A DNA stretch of 40,734 bases from NCBI GenBank assembly GCA_016293155.1, contig JAEDEU010000005.1:1-40734 (forward strand), given 5' to 3'. The position numbers and the translations under genes are program-made. Shown piece by piece: positions 20,901 through 28,911 of the stretch (its first letter is position 1; each line of letters opens with the position of its first letter). The DNA comes from Clostridiaceae bacterium. GTDB taxonomy: Bacteria > Bacillota > Clostridia > Oscillospirales > Butyricicoccaceae. The notes beneath the pieces were generated by a model, which ran no database searches, had not been told where the DNA came from, and saw only the letters and a program-made list of their open reading frames with translations.

Positions 20901-22163
20901 ATGGAGTATTTGTGGAACGAAACCGATTTTAGGAACAATTTGCGCAGATTGATTCAGATACATTCCGTAACAGGGGACTGCGGAACGGTAAGCAAAGAGG
21001 CAGTATTGGGGAAAGGAATTTATCAATCTTTAGATTTTATGCTTTCGCTCGGTGACGCATTTGGGTTCCAAACTAGGATGCTGGACGGCATGTGCGGTTG
21101 GATTGAAATGGGTGAAGGCGAACAGCTGATTGGAATTTTGTGCCATCTGGATACGGTTTCCGTCAGCGCAGACGGATGGGATACGGATCCCTTTGACTGC
21201 GTGGAGCGGGACGGAAAGCTGTATGGACGCGGCGTTTGCGATAATAAAGGTCCTGCTATGGCGGCACTGTACGCGATGAAGGCGGTGGCGGATGCCGGTG
21301 TGCCGCTGAATAAGCGCGTGCGTCTGATTCTCGGCGGCGATGAGGAGAGCGGGGACTGGAAGTGCATGGAGCGCTATCGGCAGACCGAGGAGATTCCGGC
21401 GATGTCGTTTACACCGGATGCGGACTATCCGGCAGCGTTTGCGGAAAAAGGCATTTTGAAGATTGCATTGACTGCATCGCTCACCGAAACAGCAGAGCCG
21501 CTTTTCTTCCGCGGCGGCTCGCAGATTAACATCGTGCCCGACTATGCGGAAGCCGTATGGAGAGGAAAGCGCTATGAGGCGCGCGGCGTGCCCGCCCATG
21601 CTATGGATCCATCCAAGGGTGTGAATGCATTTTATAAGCTGGCGGAGCAGCTGCGTGCGGAGGGCTGCATCCATCCGTTTGTAGAGCTGATCGGCATTGC
21701 AACCGCGGAGGGACTGGATATTGCGCTGTCCGATGAGCCGAGCGGCAGCCTGACGGTCAATCCGTCGATTGCGGCGGTTGACGCGGCGCAGGCGGTGCTG
21801 AAATGCGATATCCGACATCCGGTTACGATCCCGAGCGAGGAGGTAATGGCGCGGCTGTCTGCGGCAATTGCGCCGCTTGGCTTTACGGCAAGCATTCAGC
21901 AGTATCTGCCGCCGCTGTACTCGCCCAAGGACAGCCATCTGGTGTCCACGCTCCAGAGGGTATACTTTGAGCAGACCGGGGATGCCTCCGAACCGGTCGC
22001 GCTGGGCGGCGGCACCTATGCACGGGCATTTCCGAATGCAGTGGCATTCGGTATCCGCTTCCCGGGAGAGCCGGAGGTATGCCATATTGACAACGAATAC
22101 TGGGCACTGGATTCCATTCGGAAGAATATCCAGATCATGGCGAATGCCATTGCCGCCCTGTAA
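20901..22163 (+). CDS. M20-family dipeptidase (PepV/Sapep-like)
   Basis: A 420-residue cytoplasmic zinc peptidase, close in length to PepV-type dipeptidases (about 440-470). Metal-centre motifs are in order: CHLDTV (H82, with D84 as the usual companion), GVCDNKGP (bridging D114), GGDEESGD (general base E148 and ligand E149), TPDADYP (D173 or D175) and a C-terminal CHIDNE (H about 394). A lid domain lies between, around residues 180-310, with the GVPAHAM motif of the family. It would split dipeptides to feed amino acids. AGAGGTGG precedes the ATG. It is transcribed alone, divergent from the Crp-like regulator. Confidence 0.92.
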   Translation: MEYLWNETDFRNNLRRLIQIHSVTGDCGTVSKEAVLGKGIYQSLDFMLSLGDAFGFQTRMLDGMCGWIEMGEGEQLIGILCHLDTVSVSADGWDTDPFDCVERDGKLYGRGVCDNKGPAMAALYAMKAVADAGVPLNKRVRLILGGDEESGDWKCMERYRQTEEIPAMSFTPDADYPAAFAEKGILKIALTASLTETAEPLFFRGGSQINIVPDYAEAVWRGKRYEARGVPAHAMDPSKGVNAFYKLAEQLRAEGCIHPFVELIGIATAEGLDIALSDEPSGSLTVNPSIAAVDAAQAVLKCDIRHPVTIPSEEVMARLSAAIAPLGFTASIQQYLPPLYSPKDSHLVSTLQRVYFEQTGDASEPVALGGGTYARAFPNAVAFGIRFPGEPEVCHIDNEYWALDSIRKNIQIMANAIAAL

Positions 22164-22170
22164 GCAAACG

Positions 22171-22206
22171 AAACGCCCCGCGGGAACAAAGTCCTGCGGG
22201 GCGTTT
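22171..22206. terminator. terminator between convergent genes
   Basis: An 11-bp stem, AAACGCCCCGC/GCGGGGCGTTT (22171-22181 with 22196-22206). It serves the dipeptidase gene and probably the antiporter gene from the other side. Confidence 0.8.
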
Positions 22207-22246
22207 GACCGTCGCTCGACGATACATAAAAGGGAAATAGAACGGG

Positions 22247-23203
22247 TTATCGGATACAGATGTATACGGTATACGCGAGATATACGGCGAACATGGCAGC
22301 GCCGTGCAGACGGGTGACCTGGCGTTTCTTCCAGACGGATGCCATAAACAGTACCGTCACAGCGATCAGTGCTGCGGCATCTGCGACCGCGGTAATCGGA
22401 GCCGCAATCGGGGACAGTGCGCACGATGCGCCGAGAACAAAGGTGATGTTAAAGATATTCGAGCCGATTGCATTGCCGAGCGACAGATCGCTTTCGCCCT
22501 TGCGCGCAGCCACAATCGAGGTCGCCAGCTCCGGCAGAGAGGTGCCGAATGCAACCAGCGTCAGACCGATGATGTTTTCGCTGATGCCGAACATACGCGC
22601 AATTTCGGTAGAGGAATAGACCGCAAACTTTGCACCGATTACAATCAGTCCAATACCGATCACGACCATCAGCAGGGCACGCGGCAGTGAAATCGGACGC
22701 TTTTCCATTTCAGGCGCATCCAGCTCATCAATCTGACGGGCTTTCAGTGCACTGGTGACGGTATAATACATAAATACCGCGAACAGCGCTAAAAGAATCA
22801 GTCCGTCTACGCGGGAGAGCGTGCCAAAGGATGGCAGCAGAATGCAGCCGAGCATAACGACCGCAATCAGTATGGAATACGGAATATCGCGGTGGAGCAG
22901 GGATTTTTGAACCGCCAGCGGGCAGATGAGTCCGCTCAGACCGACGACGACCAGCAAATTGAACAGATTGGAGCCGACAACGTTGCCGAGTGCAATATCG
23001 TTGCTTCCATTGAACGCCGCCGTGATGCTGACGGCAGCCTCCGGCAGAGATGTGCCGAGTGCGACAACGGTCAGACCGATAATCAGGCTCGGAACCTTGA
23101 GTGACGCCGCAATCGCAGAAGCGCCGTCTACAAAGACGTCCGCACCCTTGACCAGCAGGGTGAATCCTACCACCAACAAAATAATCATGAGAATTGCTGT
23201 CAT
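22247..23203 (-). CDS. CaCA-family cation antiporter, probable Mn2+/Ca2+ exporter
   Basis: A 318-residue membrane protein of the Ca2+:cation antiporter family (YrbG-like), with ten to eleven hydrophobic segments in two inverted halves. The alpha repeats are GLTVVALGTSLPEAAVS with NDIALGNVVGSNLFN in the first half, and GLTLVAFGTSLPELATS with SDLSLGNAIGSNIFN in the second. These supply the paired acidic and Asn/Ser cation ligands. Its leader carries a yybP-ykoY riboswitch, which turns genes on when Mn2+ is high, so Mn2+ export is the likely role even though the family is usually annotated Ca2+/Na+. An AGGAGGT site precedes the ATG. Confidence 0.93.
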   Translation of the reverse strand: MTAILMIILLVVGFTLLVKGADVFVDGASAIAASLKVPSLIIGLTVVALGTSLPEAAVSITAAFNGSNDIALGNVVGSNLFNLLVVVGLSGLICPLAVQKSLLHRDIPYSILIAVVMLGCILLPSFGTLSRVDGLILLALFAVFMYYTVTSALKARQIDELDAPEMEKRPISLPRALLMVVIGIGLIVIGAKFAVYSSTEIARMFGISENIIGLTLVAFGTSLPELATSIVAARKGESDLSLGNAIGSNIFNITFVLGASCALSPIAAPITAVADAAALIAVTVLFMASVWKKRQVTRLHGAAMFAVYLAYTVYICIR

Positions 23204-23241
23204 GACTTGTACCTCCTGTGCATTTGGGGTTTCTCAGCAAT

Positions 23242-23285
23242 AAAAAAAGACTTCTATTGCAGCACAACACTGCAATAAAAGTCTT
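23242..23285 (-). terminator. riboswitch-controlled terminator
   Basis: AAGACT..TATTGCA / TGCAATA..AGTCTT (23247-23252 and 23255-23261 with 23271-23277 and 23280-23285); on the minus strand it ends in T7. Its 5' arm is the same GACTTTT that closes the aptamer, so ligand-bound aptamer would prevent termination. Confidence 0.85.
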
Positions 23286-23374
23286 GCTTCTTTCAGAATG
23301 AACCGGACTGCATCGTGCAGTCGTATTGACGATCGCATTCTACATCGGAGAACCGATGCGAGCTACTCCCCTTT
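23277..23374 (-). promoter_or_regulatory. yybP-ykoY (Mn2+) riboswitch aptamer
   Basis: The minus strand shows the family's conserved parts in order: AAAGGGGAGTAGCT at the 5' end (23374-23361), a CATCGG/CCGATG hairpin (23343-23358), CGTCAATACG (23331-23322), a CTGCA/TGCAG hairpin (23308-23320), TCCGGTT, CTGAAA, then GCAAGACTTTT at the 3' end. The aptamer binds Mn2+ and acts as an ON switch. It starts about 10 nt after the expected transcription start and overlaps the terminator at its 3' end. Confidence 0.93.
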
Positions 23375-23381
23375 ATGGGCT

Positions 23382-23410
23382 TATTATACCGTCATTCGAG
23401 AGGGAAGTCA
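23382..23410 (-). promoter_or_regulatory. promoter of the riboswitch-antiporter transcript
   Basis: On the minus strand, TTGACT, 17 bp, TATAAT, ending immediately upstream of the aptamer. Confidence 0.8.
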
Positions 23411-23425
23411 AGAAAAAATCAGAGG

Positions 23426-23842
23426 TTATTCGCCGATGATCTTAATCAGCGCGTGTTTTTTGCGCTTGCCGTCCAGCTCGTAATAAAAAATCTGCTCCCA
23501 GGTTCCGAAGTCCAGTCTGCCGTTCGTGACCGCGACAACCACCTCGCGCCCCATGATTGTGCGCTTGAGATGCGCGTCCGCGTTGTCCTCAAAGCCGTTG
23601 TGATCGTACTGGGAATACGGCTTTTCGGGCGCCAGCTTTTCCAGCCAGCGCTCATAGTCGCGGTGCAGACCGCTTTCGTCATCGTTGATGAATACGCTGG
23701 CGGTGATGTTCATGGCATTGACCAGAATCAGCCCTTCCTGAATGCCGCTTTCGCGCAGCGCCTCCTCGACCTGCGGTGTGATATTGACGATCATGCGGCG
23801 GGCGGGAAGATTGAAAAACAGCTCCTTGCGATAGGATTTCAT
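23426..23842 (-). CDS. YjbQ-family protein (UPF0047)
   Basis: A 138-residue cytoplasmic protein of the YjbQ/UPF0047 family, small beta-rich proteins with weak thiamine-phosphate synthase activity reported for E. coli YjbQ. The length is typical. Family patterns seen are ILVNAMNITASVFINDDESG (40-59), the His-containing HNGFEDNADAHLKRTIMG segment (80-97) with its likely metal or active-site histidines, and LDFGTWEQIFYYELDG near the end. It has an AGGAGGTG site. It lies downstream of rarA but beyond a terminator, so it may be expressed separately. The true physiological role is not established. Confidence 0.88.
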   Translation of the reverse strand: MKSYRKELFFNLPARRMIVNITPQVEEALRESGIQEGLILVNAMNITASVFINDDESGLHRDYERWLEKLAPEKPYSQYDHNGFEDNADAHLKRTIMGREVVVAVTNGRLDFGTWEQIFYYELDGKRKKHALIKIIGE

Positions 23843-23861
23843 AAAGCACCTCCTGAATTTG

Positions 23862-23897
23862 TAAAAAAGACCGATTCCATGAGGAAACCGGTCTTTT
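23862..23897 (-). terminator. terminator of glyA-rarA
   Basis: AAAAGACCG/CGGTCTTTT (23865-23873 with 23889-23897); on the minus strand it is followed by a T6 run. Confidence 0.85.
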
Positions 23898-23899
23898 AA

Positions 23900-25144
23900 T
23901 TATTTTTTGATGTGTTCCCAGTAGCTTTTTGCAAGCTGCTCGGTTTTGTTTTCGCCCCACTCGTAATAGGTTCGACCGGCTAGGGTATCCGGAAGATACT
24001 GCTGCTCGACCCAGTGGTTCGGAAAATCGTGCGGGAAGCGATAGCCGATTCCGTGCCCCAGCTTCTGCGAGCCGGAATAGTGACAGTCCTGCAAATGAGA
24101 TGGAATCTCACCGGCATTGCCTTTGTGCAGATCGGACATCGCCGCGTCAATCGCACGGATGCCGCTGTTGGACTTGGGTGCGGTTGCGAGCAGGATTGCC
24201 GCATCTGCGAGCGGGATGCGTGCCTCGGGAAGTCCGAGCTGGAAGGCTGTATCCACGCACGCCTTGACGATCGGCATTGCCTGCGGATAGGCAAGCCCGA
24301 TATCCTCCGCCGCCATGACCAGCATTCGGCGGCTCGCAGAGATCAGATCGCCAGCTTCGAGCAGCCGCGCCAGATAATGCACCGCCGCGTCCGGATCCGA
24401 GCCGCGCACGGATTTCTGAAAGGCAGACAGGATGTCATAATGCTGGTCGCCGTCGCGGTCATAGCGCATATTGGAACGCTGTGCCGCGGCCTGTGCGTCC
24501 TCGAGCGTGATGGCATCGCCGCGCACCGAGCTGCACAGCAACTCAACCGCATTCATCGCCTTGCGGACATCGCCGCCGCAGCCATGAGCGATGTGCGTGC
24601 AAACCTCGTCCGGAACGGACACCGCGCGCCCCTCCAGTGCAAGCGAAAAGCCGCGGCGAACCGCTGGGAGAAGCTCCTCGGCGGAAACCGGCTTGAACTC
24701 AAAGACGCTGCACCGGCTCAGCACTGCATTGTACACGTAAAAATACGGATTTTCCGTGGTGGATGCAATCAGCGTAATGCTGCCGTTTTCGATGAACTCC
24801 AGCAGAGACTGCTGCTGCTTTTTGTTAAAATACTGGATCTCGTCCAGATATACCAGCGCACCGTTGGGCGCGAGGAAGGTATCCAGCTCGTCAATAATCT
24901 GACGGATATCCGAGATGGAGGCAGTGGTCGCATTGAGCTTGTAGAGTTTTCTGCTGGTCGCTCCGGCGATGATGGACGCAACCGTGGTCTTGCCCACGCC
25001 GGAGGGACCGTAGAAAATCATATTCGGAATGTGGCCGCCCGTGATGACACGGCGCAGCAGTCCGTTTTCACCCAGAATATGCGTTTGCCCGACGACATCA
25101 TCCAGCGTTTTGGGTCGGATGCGGTCTGCCAGAGGACGATCCAT
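23900..25144 (-). CDS. rarA: replication-associated recombination protein RarA (MgsA)
   Basis: A 414-residue AAA+ ATPase of the RarA/MgsA/WRNIP1 family, which acts at stalled replication forks with SSB. It starts with the family's RPLADRIRPKTLDDVVGQ (3-20). Walker A is GPSGVGKT (46-53) and Walker B LVYLDEIQYF (97-106). The sensor region STTENPYF and the C-terminal tetramerisation part, with the hallmark HYSGSQKLGHGIGY and YLPDTLAGRTYYEWGENKTE, are complete. The start lies 3 bp after the glyA stop with no clear ribosome binding site of its own, so translation is probably coupled to glyA. Confidence 0.95.
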   Translation of the reverse strand: MDRPLADRIRPKTLDDVVGQTHILGENGLLRRVITGGHIPNMIFYGPSGVGKTTVASIIAGATSRKLYKLNATTASISDIRQIIDELDTFLAPNGALVYLDEIQYFNKKQQQSLLEFIENGSITLIASTTENPYFYVYNAVLSRCSVFEFKPVSAEELLPAVRRGFSLALEGRAVSVPDEVCTHIAHGCGGDVRKAMNAVELLCSSVRGDAITLEDAQAAAQRSNMRYDRDGDQHYDILSAFQKSVRGSDPDAAVHYLARLLEAGDLISASRRMLVMAAEDIGLAYPQAMPIVKACVDTAFQLGLPEARIPLADAAILLATAPKSNSGIRAIDAAMSDLHKGNAGEIPSHLQDCHYSGSQKLGHGIGYRFPHDFPNHWVEQQYLPDTLAGRTYYEWGENKTEQLAKSYWEHIKK

Positions 25145-25147
25145 GGC

Positions 25148-26404
25148 TTAGTACAGCGGGAACTGCGTGCAGATCTCGGTAACGCCGGCGCGGATTGCGT
25201 CAGCCTGTGCCTCGAAGTCGGTGACAGCCAGAGCGATGAACTCAGCGATCTTGTCCATCTCAGCCTCCTTGAAGCCGCGGGTGGTGACAGCCGGGGTGCC
25301 CAGACGGACGCCGGAGGTAACGAACGGAGACAGCGGCTCGTTCGGAACGGTGTTCTTGTTTGCGGTGATGTATACCTCGTCCAGACGATTCTGAAGCTCC
25401 TTGCCGGTAACATCGGTGCCGCGCAGGTCAACCAGCATCAGGTGGTTATCGGTACCGCCGGAAACCAGGTTGATGCCGCGGTTCATCAGACCGGCAGCCA
25501 GAGCCTGAGCGTTTGCCTTGACCTGCTTTGCATATGCGGTGAACTCCGGCTTCAGCGCCTCGCCAAAGCAGACAGCCTTGGCAGCGATCACGTGCATGAG
25601 CGGGCCGCCCTGGGTGCCCGGGAAGATTGCCTTGTTGAACTTCTTTGCCAGATCCTCGTTGTTGGTGAGGATGACGCCGCCGCGCGGACCGCGCAGGGTC
25701 TTATGGGTGGTGGTGGTGACAACATCTGCATACGGCAGCGGATTCATATGCTCGCCGCCGGCAACCAGACCTGCGATGTGAGCCATATCAACGAACAGGT
25801 ATGCGCCGACCTCCTTGGCGATGTCAGCGAACAGGTCGAAGCGGATCTCACGCGGATAAGCAGAAGCGCCTGCGATAATCATCTTCGGCTGGGTTTCCTT
25901 GGCGATCTTGCGAACCTCATCGTAGTCGATGTAGCCGTTGTCATCCACGCCGTAGCTTACCATATGGTACAGCAGACCGGACTGGTTGACCGGAGAACCG
26001 TGGGTCAGATGACCGCCGTTGTCCAGGCTCATGCCCAGAACGGTGTCGCCCGGCTGGCACAGTGCCTGATAAACTGCCATGTTTGCCTGTGCGCCGGAGT
26101 GCGGCTGAACGTTGGCAAACTTGCAGCCGAACAGCTTGCAGATGCGCTCGATTGCCAGATTTTCGGCGATATCAACGCACTCGCAGCCGCCGTAGTAGCG
26201 CTTGCCCGGATAACCCTCTGCATATTTGTTGGTCAGAACGGTGCCCATTGCTGCCATAACTGCCGGGCTGACGATGTTCTCGGATGCGATCAGCTCGATG
26301 TTGCGGCACTGGCGGGCATACTCCTTGCCGATTGCCTCACCCAGCTCCGGATCCATGCTGGTGATGAACGAAATATTTTCTTCGATTCTCTTTGCTTCTG
26401 CCAT
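25148..26404 (-). CDS. glyA: serine hydroxymethyltransferase
   Basis: A 418-residue PLP enzyme that converts serine and tetrahydrofolate to glycine and methylene-tetrahydrofolate, the main source of one-carbon units. ATG 26404 follows AGGAG; an in-frame TTG lies two codons upstream. Hallmarks are ELIASENIVS (37-46), YAEGYPGKRYYGGCE (61-75), the PLP-lysine motif VVTTTTHKTLRGPRGG with K235, and GTDNHLMLVDLR near 345. Full length for the family. It is the first gene of a glyA-rarA transcript. Codon bias is strong, fitting high expression. Confidence 0.97.
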   Translation of the reverse strand: MAEAKRIEENISFITSMDPELGEAIGKEYARQCRNIELIASENIVSPAVMAAMGTVLTNKYAEGYPGKRYYGGCECVDIAENLAIERICKLFGCKFANVQPHSGAQANMAVYQALCQPGDTVLGMSLDNGGHLTHGSPVNQSGLLYHMVSYGVDDNGYIDYDEVRKIAKETQPKMIIAGASAYPREIRFDLFADIAKEVGAYLFVDMAHIAGLVAGGEHMNPLPYADVVTTTTHKTLRGPRGGVILTNNEDLAKKFNKAIFPGTQGGPLMHVIAAKAVCFGEALKPEFTAYAKQVKANAQALAAGLMNRGINLVSGGTDNHLMLVDLRGTDVTGKELQNRLDEVYITANKNTVPNEPLSPFVTSGVRLGTPAVTTRGFKEAEMDKIAEFIALAVTDFEAQADAIRAGVTEICTQFPLY

Positions 26405-26573
26405 GTTCAAATCTCCTTGTTTATGTTCTGAAAGAACAGATGGTTTTCACTATATACCTATTAAAGCAGTTATGTCCACATTTTGCAAGTATTTTACCCA
26501 GAAGTTTTAGTCGATTAATAGAGAAAATTTTCGGCTTTTCTCGAAAAAAATCAGTCAATATGGTATACTAAAA

Positions 26574-26579
26574 AAACAA
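26574..26579 (+). promoter_or_regulatory. possible extended -10 promoter of nth
   Basis: TGG-TATACT (TATACT 26574-26579); no good -35. On the other strand the same gap holds a possible glyA promoter (TGGACA-16-TATATA, about 26450-26480) and a TGTTCT/AGAACA hairpin at 26424-26438 close to the glyA start. Confidence 0.4.
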
Positions 26580-26614
26580 AGGATTCTCTTGAAAAATGTA
26601 AAGGATTGATTTGA

Positions 26615-27250
26615 ATGAAACCAATAGAACGGGCGCAGGCCGCAGTTGAGCTGCTGGAGCAGGAATATCCGAGTGCGGAATGTGCGCTGATTTACCAAAA
26701 AGACTATGAATTGCTGTTTGCAACGCGGCTTTCCGCGCAGTGTACGGATGCACGGGTCAATATTGTGACCAAGGAGTTATATGAAAAATATCCGACGCTG
26801 GAGTCCATCGCGGCAGCCACGCCGGAGGAGATTGAAAGCATCATCCGTCCGTGCGGTCTGGGCAATACCAAGGCGCGGGATATCCACGCCGCGGCCAATA
26901 TGCTGCTGGAGAAATTTGACGGCAGAGTTCCGTCCACGATGAAGGAGCTGCTCAGCCTGCCGGGTGTCGGGCGCAAAACCGCAAATCTGATTCTGGGTGA
27001 TATTTTCGGTCAGCCCGCGGTGGTCACGGATACGCACTGCATCCGTCTGGCAAACCGCATCGGTCTGGTAGACGGGATCAAGGAGCCGGTCAAGGTCGAG
27101 CGTGCACTGCGCGAGATTCTGCCGCCGGAAAAATCCTCGGATTTCTGTCACAGACTGGTCTGGCACGGGAGAGCGGTGTGCACTGCGCGCAAGGCATACT
27201 GTGACAAATGCTGCCTGTCGCCCATCTGTAAGACCATGATTGGAGAATAG
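26615..27250 (+). CDS. nth: endonuclease III
   Basis: A 211-residue DNA glycosylase/AP lyase for oxidised pyrimidines, in base excision repair. The helix-hairpin-helix is LPGVGRKTA (115-123) with catalytic K121; the catalytic aspartate is D139 in VVTDTHC. The 4Fe-4S cluster ligands are C189, C196, C199 and C205, with the canonical spacing x6-x2-x5. Length is typical. The TfoX-domain gene begins 10 bp after its stop, so they form a two-gene transcript ended by the hairpin at 27576. Confidence 0.97.
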   Translation: MKPIERAQAAVELLEQEYPSAECALIYQKDYELLFATRLSAQCTDARVNIVTKELYEKYPTLESIAAATPEEIESIIRPCGLGNTKARDIHAAANMLLEKFDGRVPSTMKELLSLPGVGRKTANLILGDIFGQPAVVTDTHCIRLANRIGLVDGIKEPVKVERALREILPPEKSSDFCHRLVWHGRAVCTARKAYCDKCCLSPICKTMIGE

Positions 27251-27260
27251 GAGAAATGAT

Positions 27261-27569
27261 ATGGCATCCAGTGCGGAATATGTACGATTTATTGCCGAGC
27301 AGCTGAGCGAAGCGGGAGAAATCAAATATCGAAAGATGTTCGGAGAGTATGGCATTTACTGCGATGGCGTATACTTTGGCGCGGTTTGTGACAACCGATT
27401 TCTCATCAAGCCGACGCAGGCATCGCAGGAGCTTCTGCCGGACGCGCAGATGGAGCCGCCCTATGACGGGGGCAAGCCTATGGTGCTGATTGAGGAGCTG
27501 GAGGACAAAGAATTTCTGGCAAAGCTGGTGCGTGAGACCTGTGCGCAGCTGCCCAAAAAGAAAAAATAA
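27261..27569 (+). CDS. TfoX N-terminal-domain protein
   Basis: A 102-residue cytoplasmic protein consisting of the TfoX/Sxy N-terminal domain. ATG 27261 follows AGGAGA, 6 nt upstream; the longer frame overlaps nth without a start signal. The family pattern is clear: YVRFIAEQL, KYRKMFGEYGIYCDGVYFGA (residues 22-41), FLIKPT and PYDGGKPM. The C-terminal TfoX domain of the gamma-proteobacterial competence activators is absent. Such short versions are common in Firmicutes and have no proven function. It ends in a run of lysines. Confidence 0.85.
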   Translation: MASSAEYVRFIAEQLSEAGEIKYRKMFGEYGIYCDGVYFGAVCDNRFLIKPTQASQELLPDAQMEPPYDGGKPMVLIEELEDKEFLAKLVRETCAQLPKKKK

Positions 27570-27575
27570 TAGAAA

Positions 27576-27605
27576 AAGGCCGGCTGACATACATCAGTCG
27601 GTCTT
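27576..27605. terminator. terminator between convergent transcripts
   Basis: A 12-bp stem with G.U pairs, AAGGCCGGCTGA/TCAGTCGGTCTT (27576-27587 with 27594-27605), A5 on the left. On the minus strand it would end in T5, serving the membrane-protein operon too. Confidence 0.75.
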
Positions 27606-27619
27606 GCTATGTTCCCGAA

Positions 27620-27946
27620 TTATTGATTGCCTCGCTTTTCCTTTTGCATCCGGTCGTATTTGCCGCGGCCGTAGATGTAGATCAGTGCGCTGAGCACGGT
27701 AGGTACATTGAGCACCAGCAGGATCACAAAATAGCCCGCCATGCTGGACGAGGTGACTGCGCCCGCCGCCATCGCGGTGCGCGACTGATAAAACAGATAG
27801 GCGAGCGAGCCGAAGCCCATCAGTGCCGGAATCACCAGTCCCAGCCACATGTTTTTGCGAAACGTCAAAAAAACCTCCAACGCCAGCAGTGCGAGCAGTA
27901 GAACCAGCGCCAGCAGCGTGTTCATGTTATATCCGTATCCGCTCAT
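27620..27946 (-). CDS. small membrane protein, unknown function
   Basis: A 108-residue protein with three hydrophobic segments (about residues 8-27, 33-52 and 68-91) and a basic C-terminal tail (RGKYDRMQKEKRGNQ). I do not recognise the family. Its ATG overlaps the stop of the upstream zinc-ribbon gene (ATGA), so the two are translationally coupled. It is the last gene of a three-gene minus-strand cluster of small membrane proteins. Confidence 0.7.
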   Translation of the reverse strand: MSGYGYNMNTLLALVLLLALLALEVFLTFRKNMWLGLVIPALMGFGSLAYLFYQSRTAMAAGAVTSSSMAGYFVILLVLNVPTVLSALIYIYGRGKYDRMQKEKRGNQ

Positions 27947-28230
27947 GCTTTTTCCCCGCTGACTTCGCCGTCGACAGGATAGCCGCAGTGCTTACAGTGC
28001 GTGACCTTGCCGAAGACCGGAAGCTCCTTGCCGCAGGTCGGACAGCACCAGTGGTTTTGACAAATGGCCATGCCGGCAAAGGCAAGCGCAGCCGGTACGA
28101 CACAGGCAAAAATCAGACCAATGAGTCCGAAGCGGGTGACGGTAAACATCAGTGACAGAGATGCAATTGCGAGGACAAAGCAGATATAGGCTTTTTTTCT
28201 CGCCGCGCGTGGTGAATTCGTGTTCTTCAA
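27943..28230 (-). CDS. small membrane protein with C-terminal zinc ribbon
   Basis: A 95-residue protein with a TTG start (28230); GGAGGG lies 6 nt upstream. Two hydrophobic segments (about 15-30 and 33-55) are followed by a cytoplasmic or exposed zinc ribbon: CPTCGKELPVFGKVTHCKHC has the two CxxC knuckles spaced like rubredoxin-type ribbons. The family is not recognised. It overlaps the next gene by 4 bp and follows the YcxB-like gene by 31 bp. A role in envelope or membrane quality control would be guesswork. Confidence 0.75.
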   Translation of the reverse strand: MKNTNSPRAARKKAYICFVLAIASLSLMFTVTRFGLIGLIFACVVPAALAFAGMAICQNHWCCPTCGKELPVFGKVTHCKHCGYPVDGEVSGEKA

Positions 28231-28261
28231 AATAATCCCTCCAGAAAATGTTGGTGTGCAC

Positions 28262-28777
28262 TTAACGGGTGCGGTAATTGGCGGCGCGGTGCAGGATCTC
28301 CCTCATCACTGCCTTGTCCGATTCGGACAAATCGCGCTTTTTTATGACAGCGGCAAGCGTGCCGGTATCAACATAAGCAGCAAAACAGGTGCGCGTTTCG
28401 GCGGCAAGCGTCAGCTTGTCATATTCAAAGATGCGAACATCCGTGCCGAGCGGGTCCCCGACCATGCACCAGTCCTTATAGAAACGATAGGTAGTTGCTT
28501 CCGTCGCCTCTCCCTTGCGCGGAAACAGCCCGTATTGGAGTGAAACTGCCAGAGCCAGCGTAGCACCCATGACAAGGCTTAAAAACAGCCAGCACAGCAG
28601 CCAGCCGAATCTGTCGACACGCAGCAGCAGGCAGGCAGCTGCCGAACCTGCGGCGCTCACGACAAGAGCAGTCGGAACCAGCCATGCCGGGCGGCTGTAA
28701 TGCAGCTCATAGTGCAGCCGGCGGATATCCGCCGGACGGACAGCGGTTTGAACGATGAGTTTTGCAGCAGAGCCCAT
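28262..28777 (-). CDS. membrane protein with YcxB-like C-terminal domain
   Basis: A 171-residue protein; ATG 28777 is preceded by AAGGAGA. Two hydrophobic segments (about 31-52 and 58-80) form a hairpin. The soluble C-terminal part (residues 88-165: YRFYKDWCMVGDPLGTDVRI, then a ...EYDKLTLAAETRTCFAAYVD pattern) resembles the YcxB-like domain seen in many Firmicutes membrane proteins. This is a resemblance by layout, not a firm family call. It is first in the cluster with the zinc-ribbon and three-segment proteins. Confidence 0.7.
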   Translation of the reverse strand: MGSAAKLIVQTAVRPADIRRLHYELHYSRPAWLVPTALVVSAAGSAAACLLLRVDRFGWLLCWLFLSLVMGATLALAVSLQYGLFPRKGEATEATTYRFYKDWCMVGDPLGTDVRIFEYDKLTLAAETRTCFAAYVDTGTLAAVIKKRDLSESDKAVMREILHRAANYRTR

Positions 28778-28872
28778 GTCAGATTCTCCTTGGCGCTTGA
28801 TTTCTTCTGTAACGCTGAGAACATTGTAGGAGCTTCGGATAAAAATGTCAAGATGAATTTATAACAAAATCA

Positions 28873-28902
28873 GCCCGCCCAACAAAAAAATGAAGGGCGG
28901 GC
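28873..28902 (-). terminator. terminator of the S1-domain gene
   Basis: A perfect 8-bp stem, GCCCGCCC/GGGCGGGC (28873-28880 with 28895-28902), followed on the minus strand by TGATTTTG. Confidence 0.75.
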
Positions 28903-28911
28903 ACGGGCACA

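Noticed and set aside
24014..26431. Very long open frame (805 codons) on the plus strand
   Set aside because: It lies antisense to rarA and glyA, has no ribosome binding site and reads as a low-complexity shadow of their biased codons.
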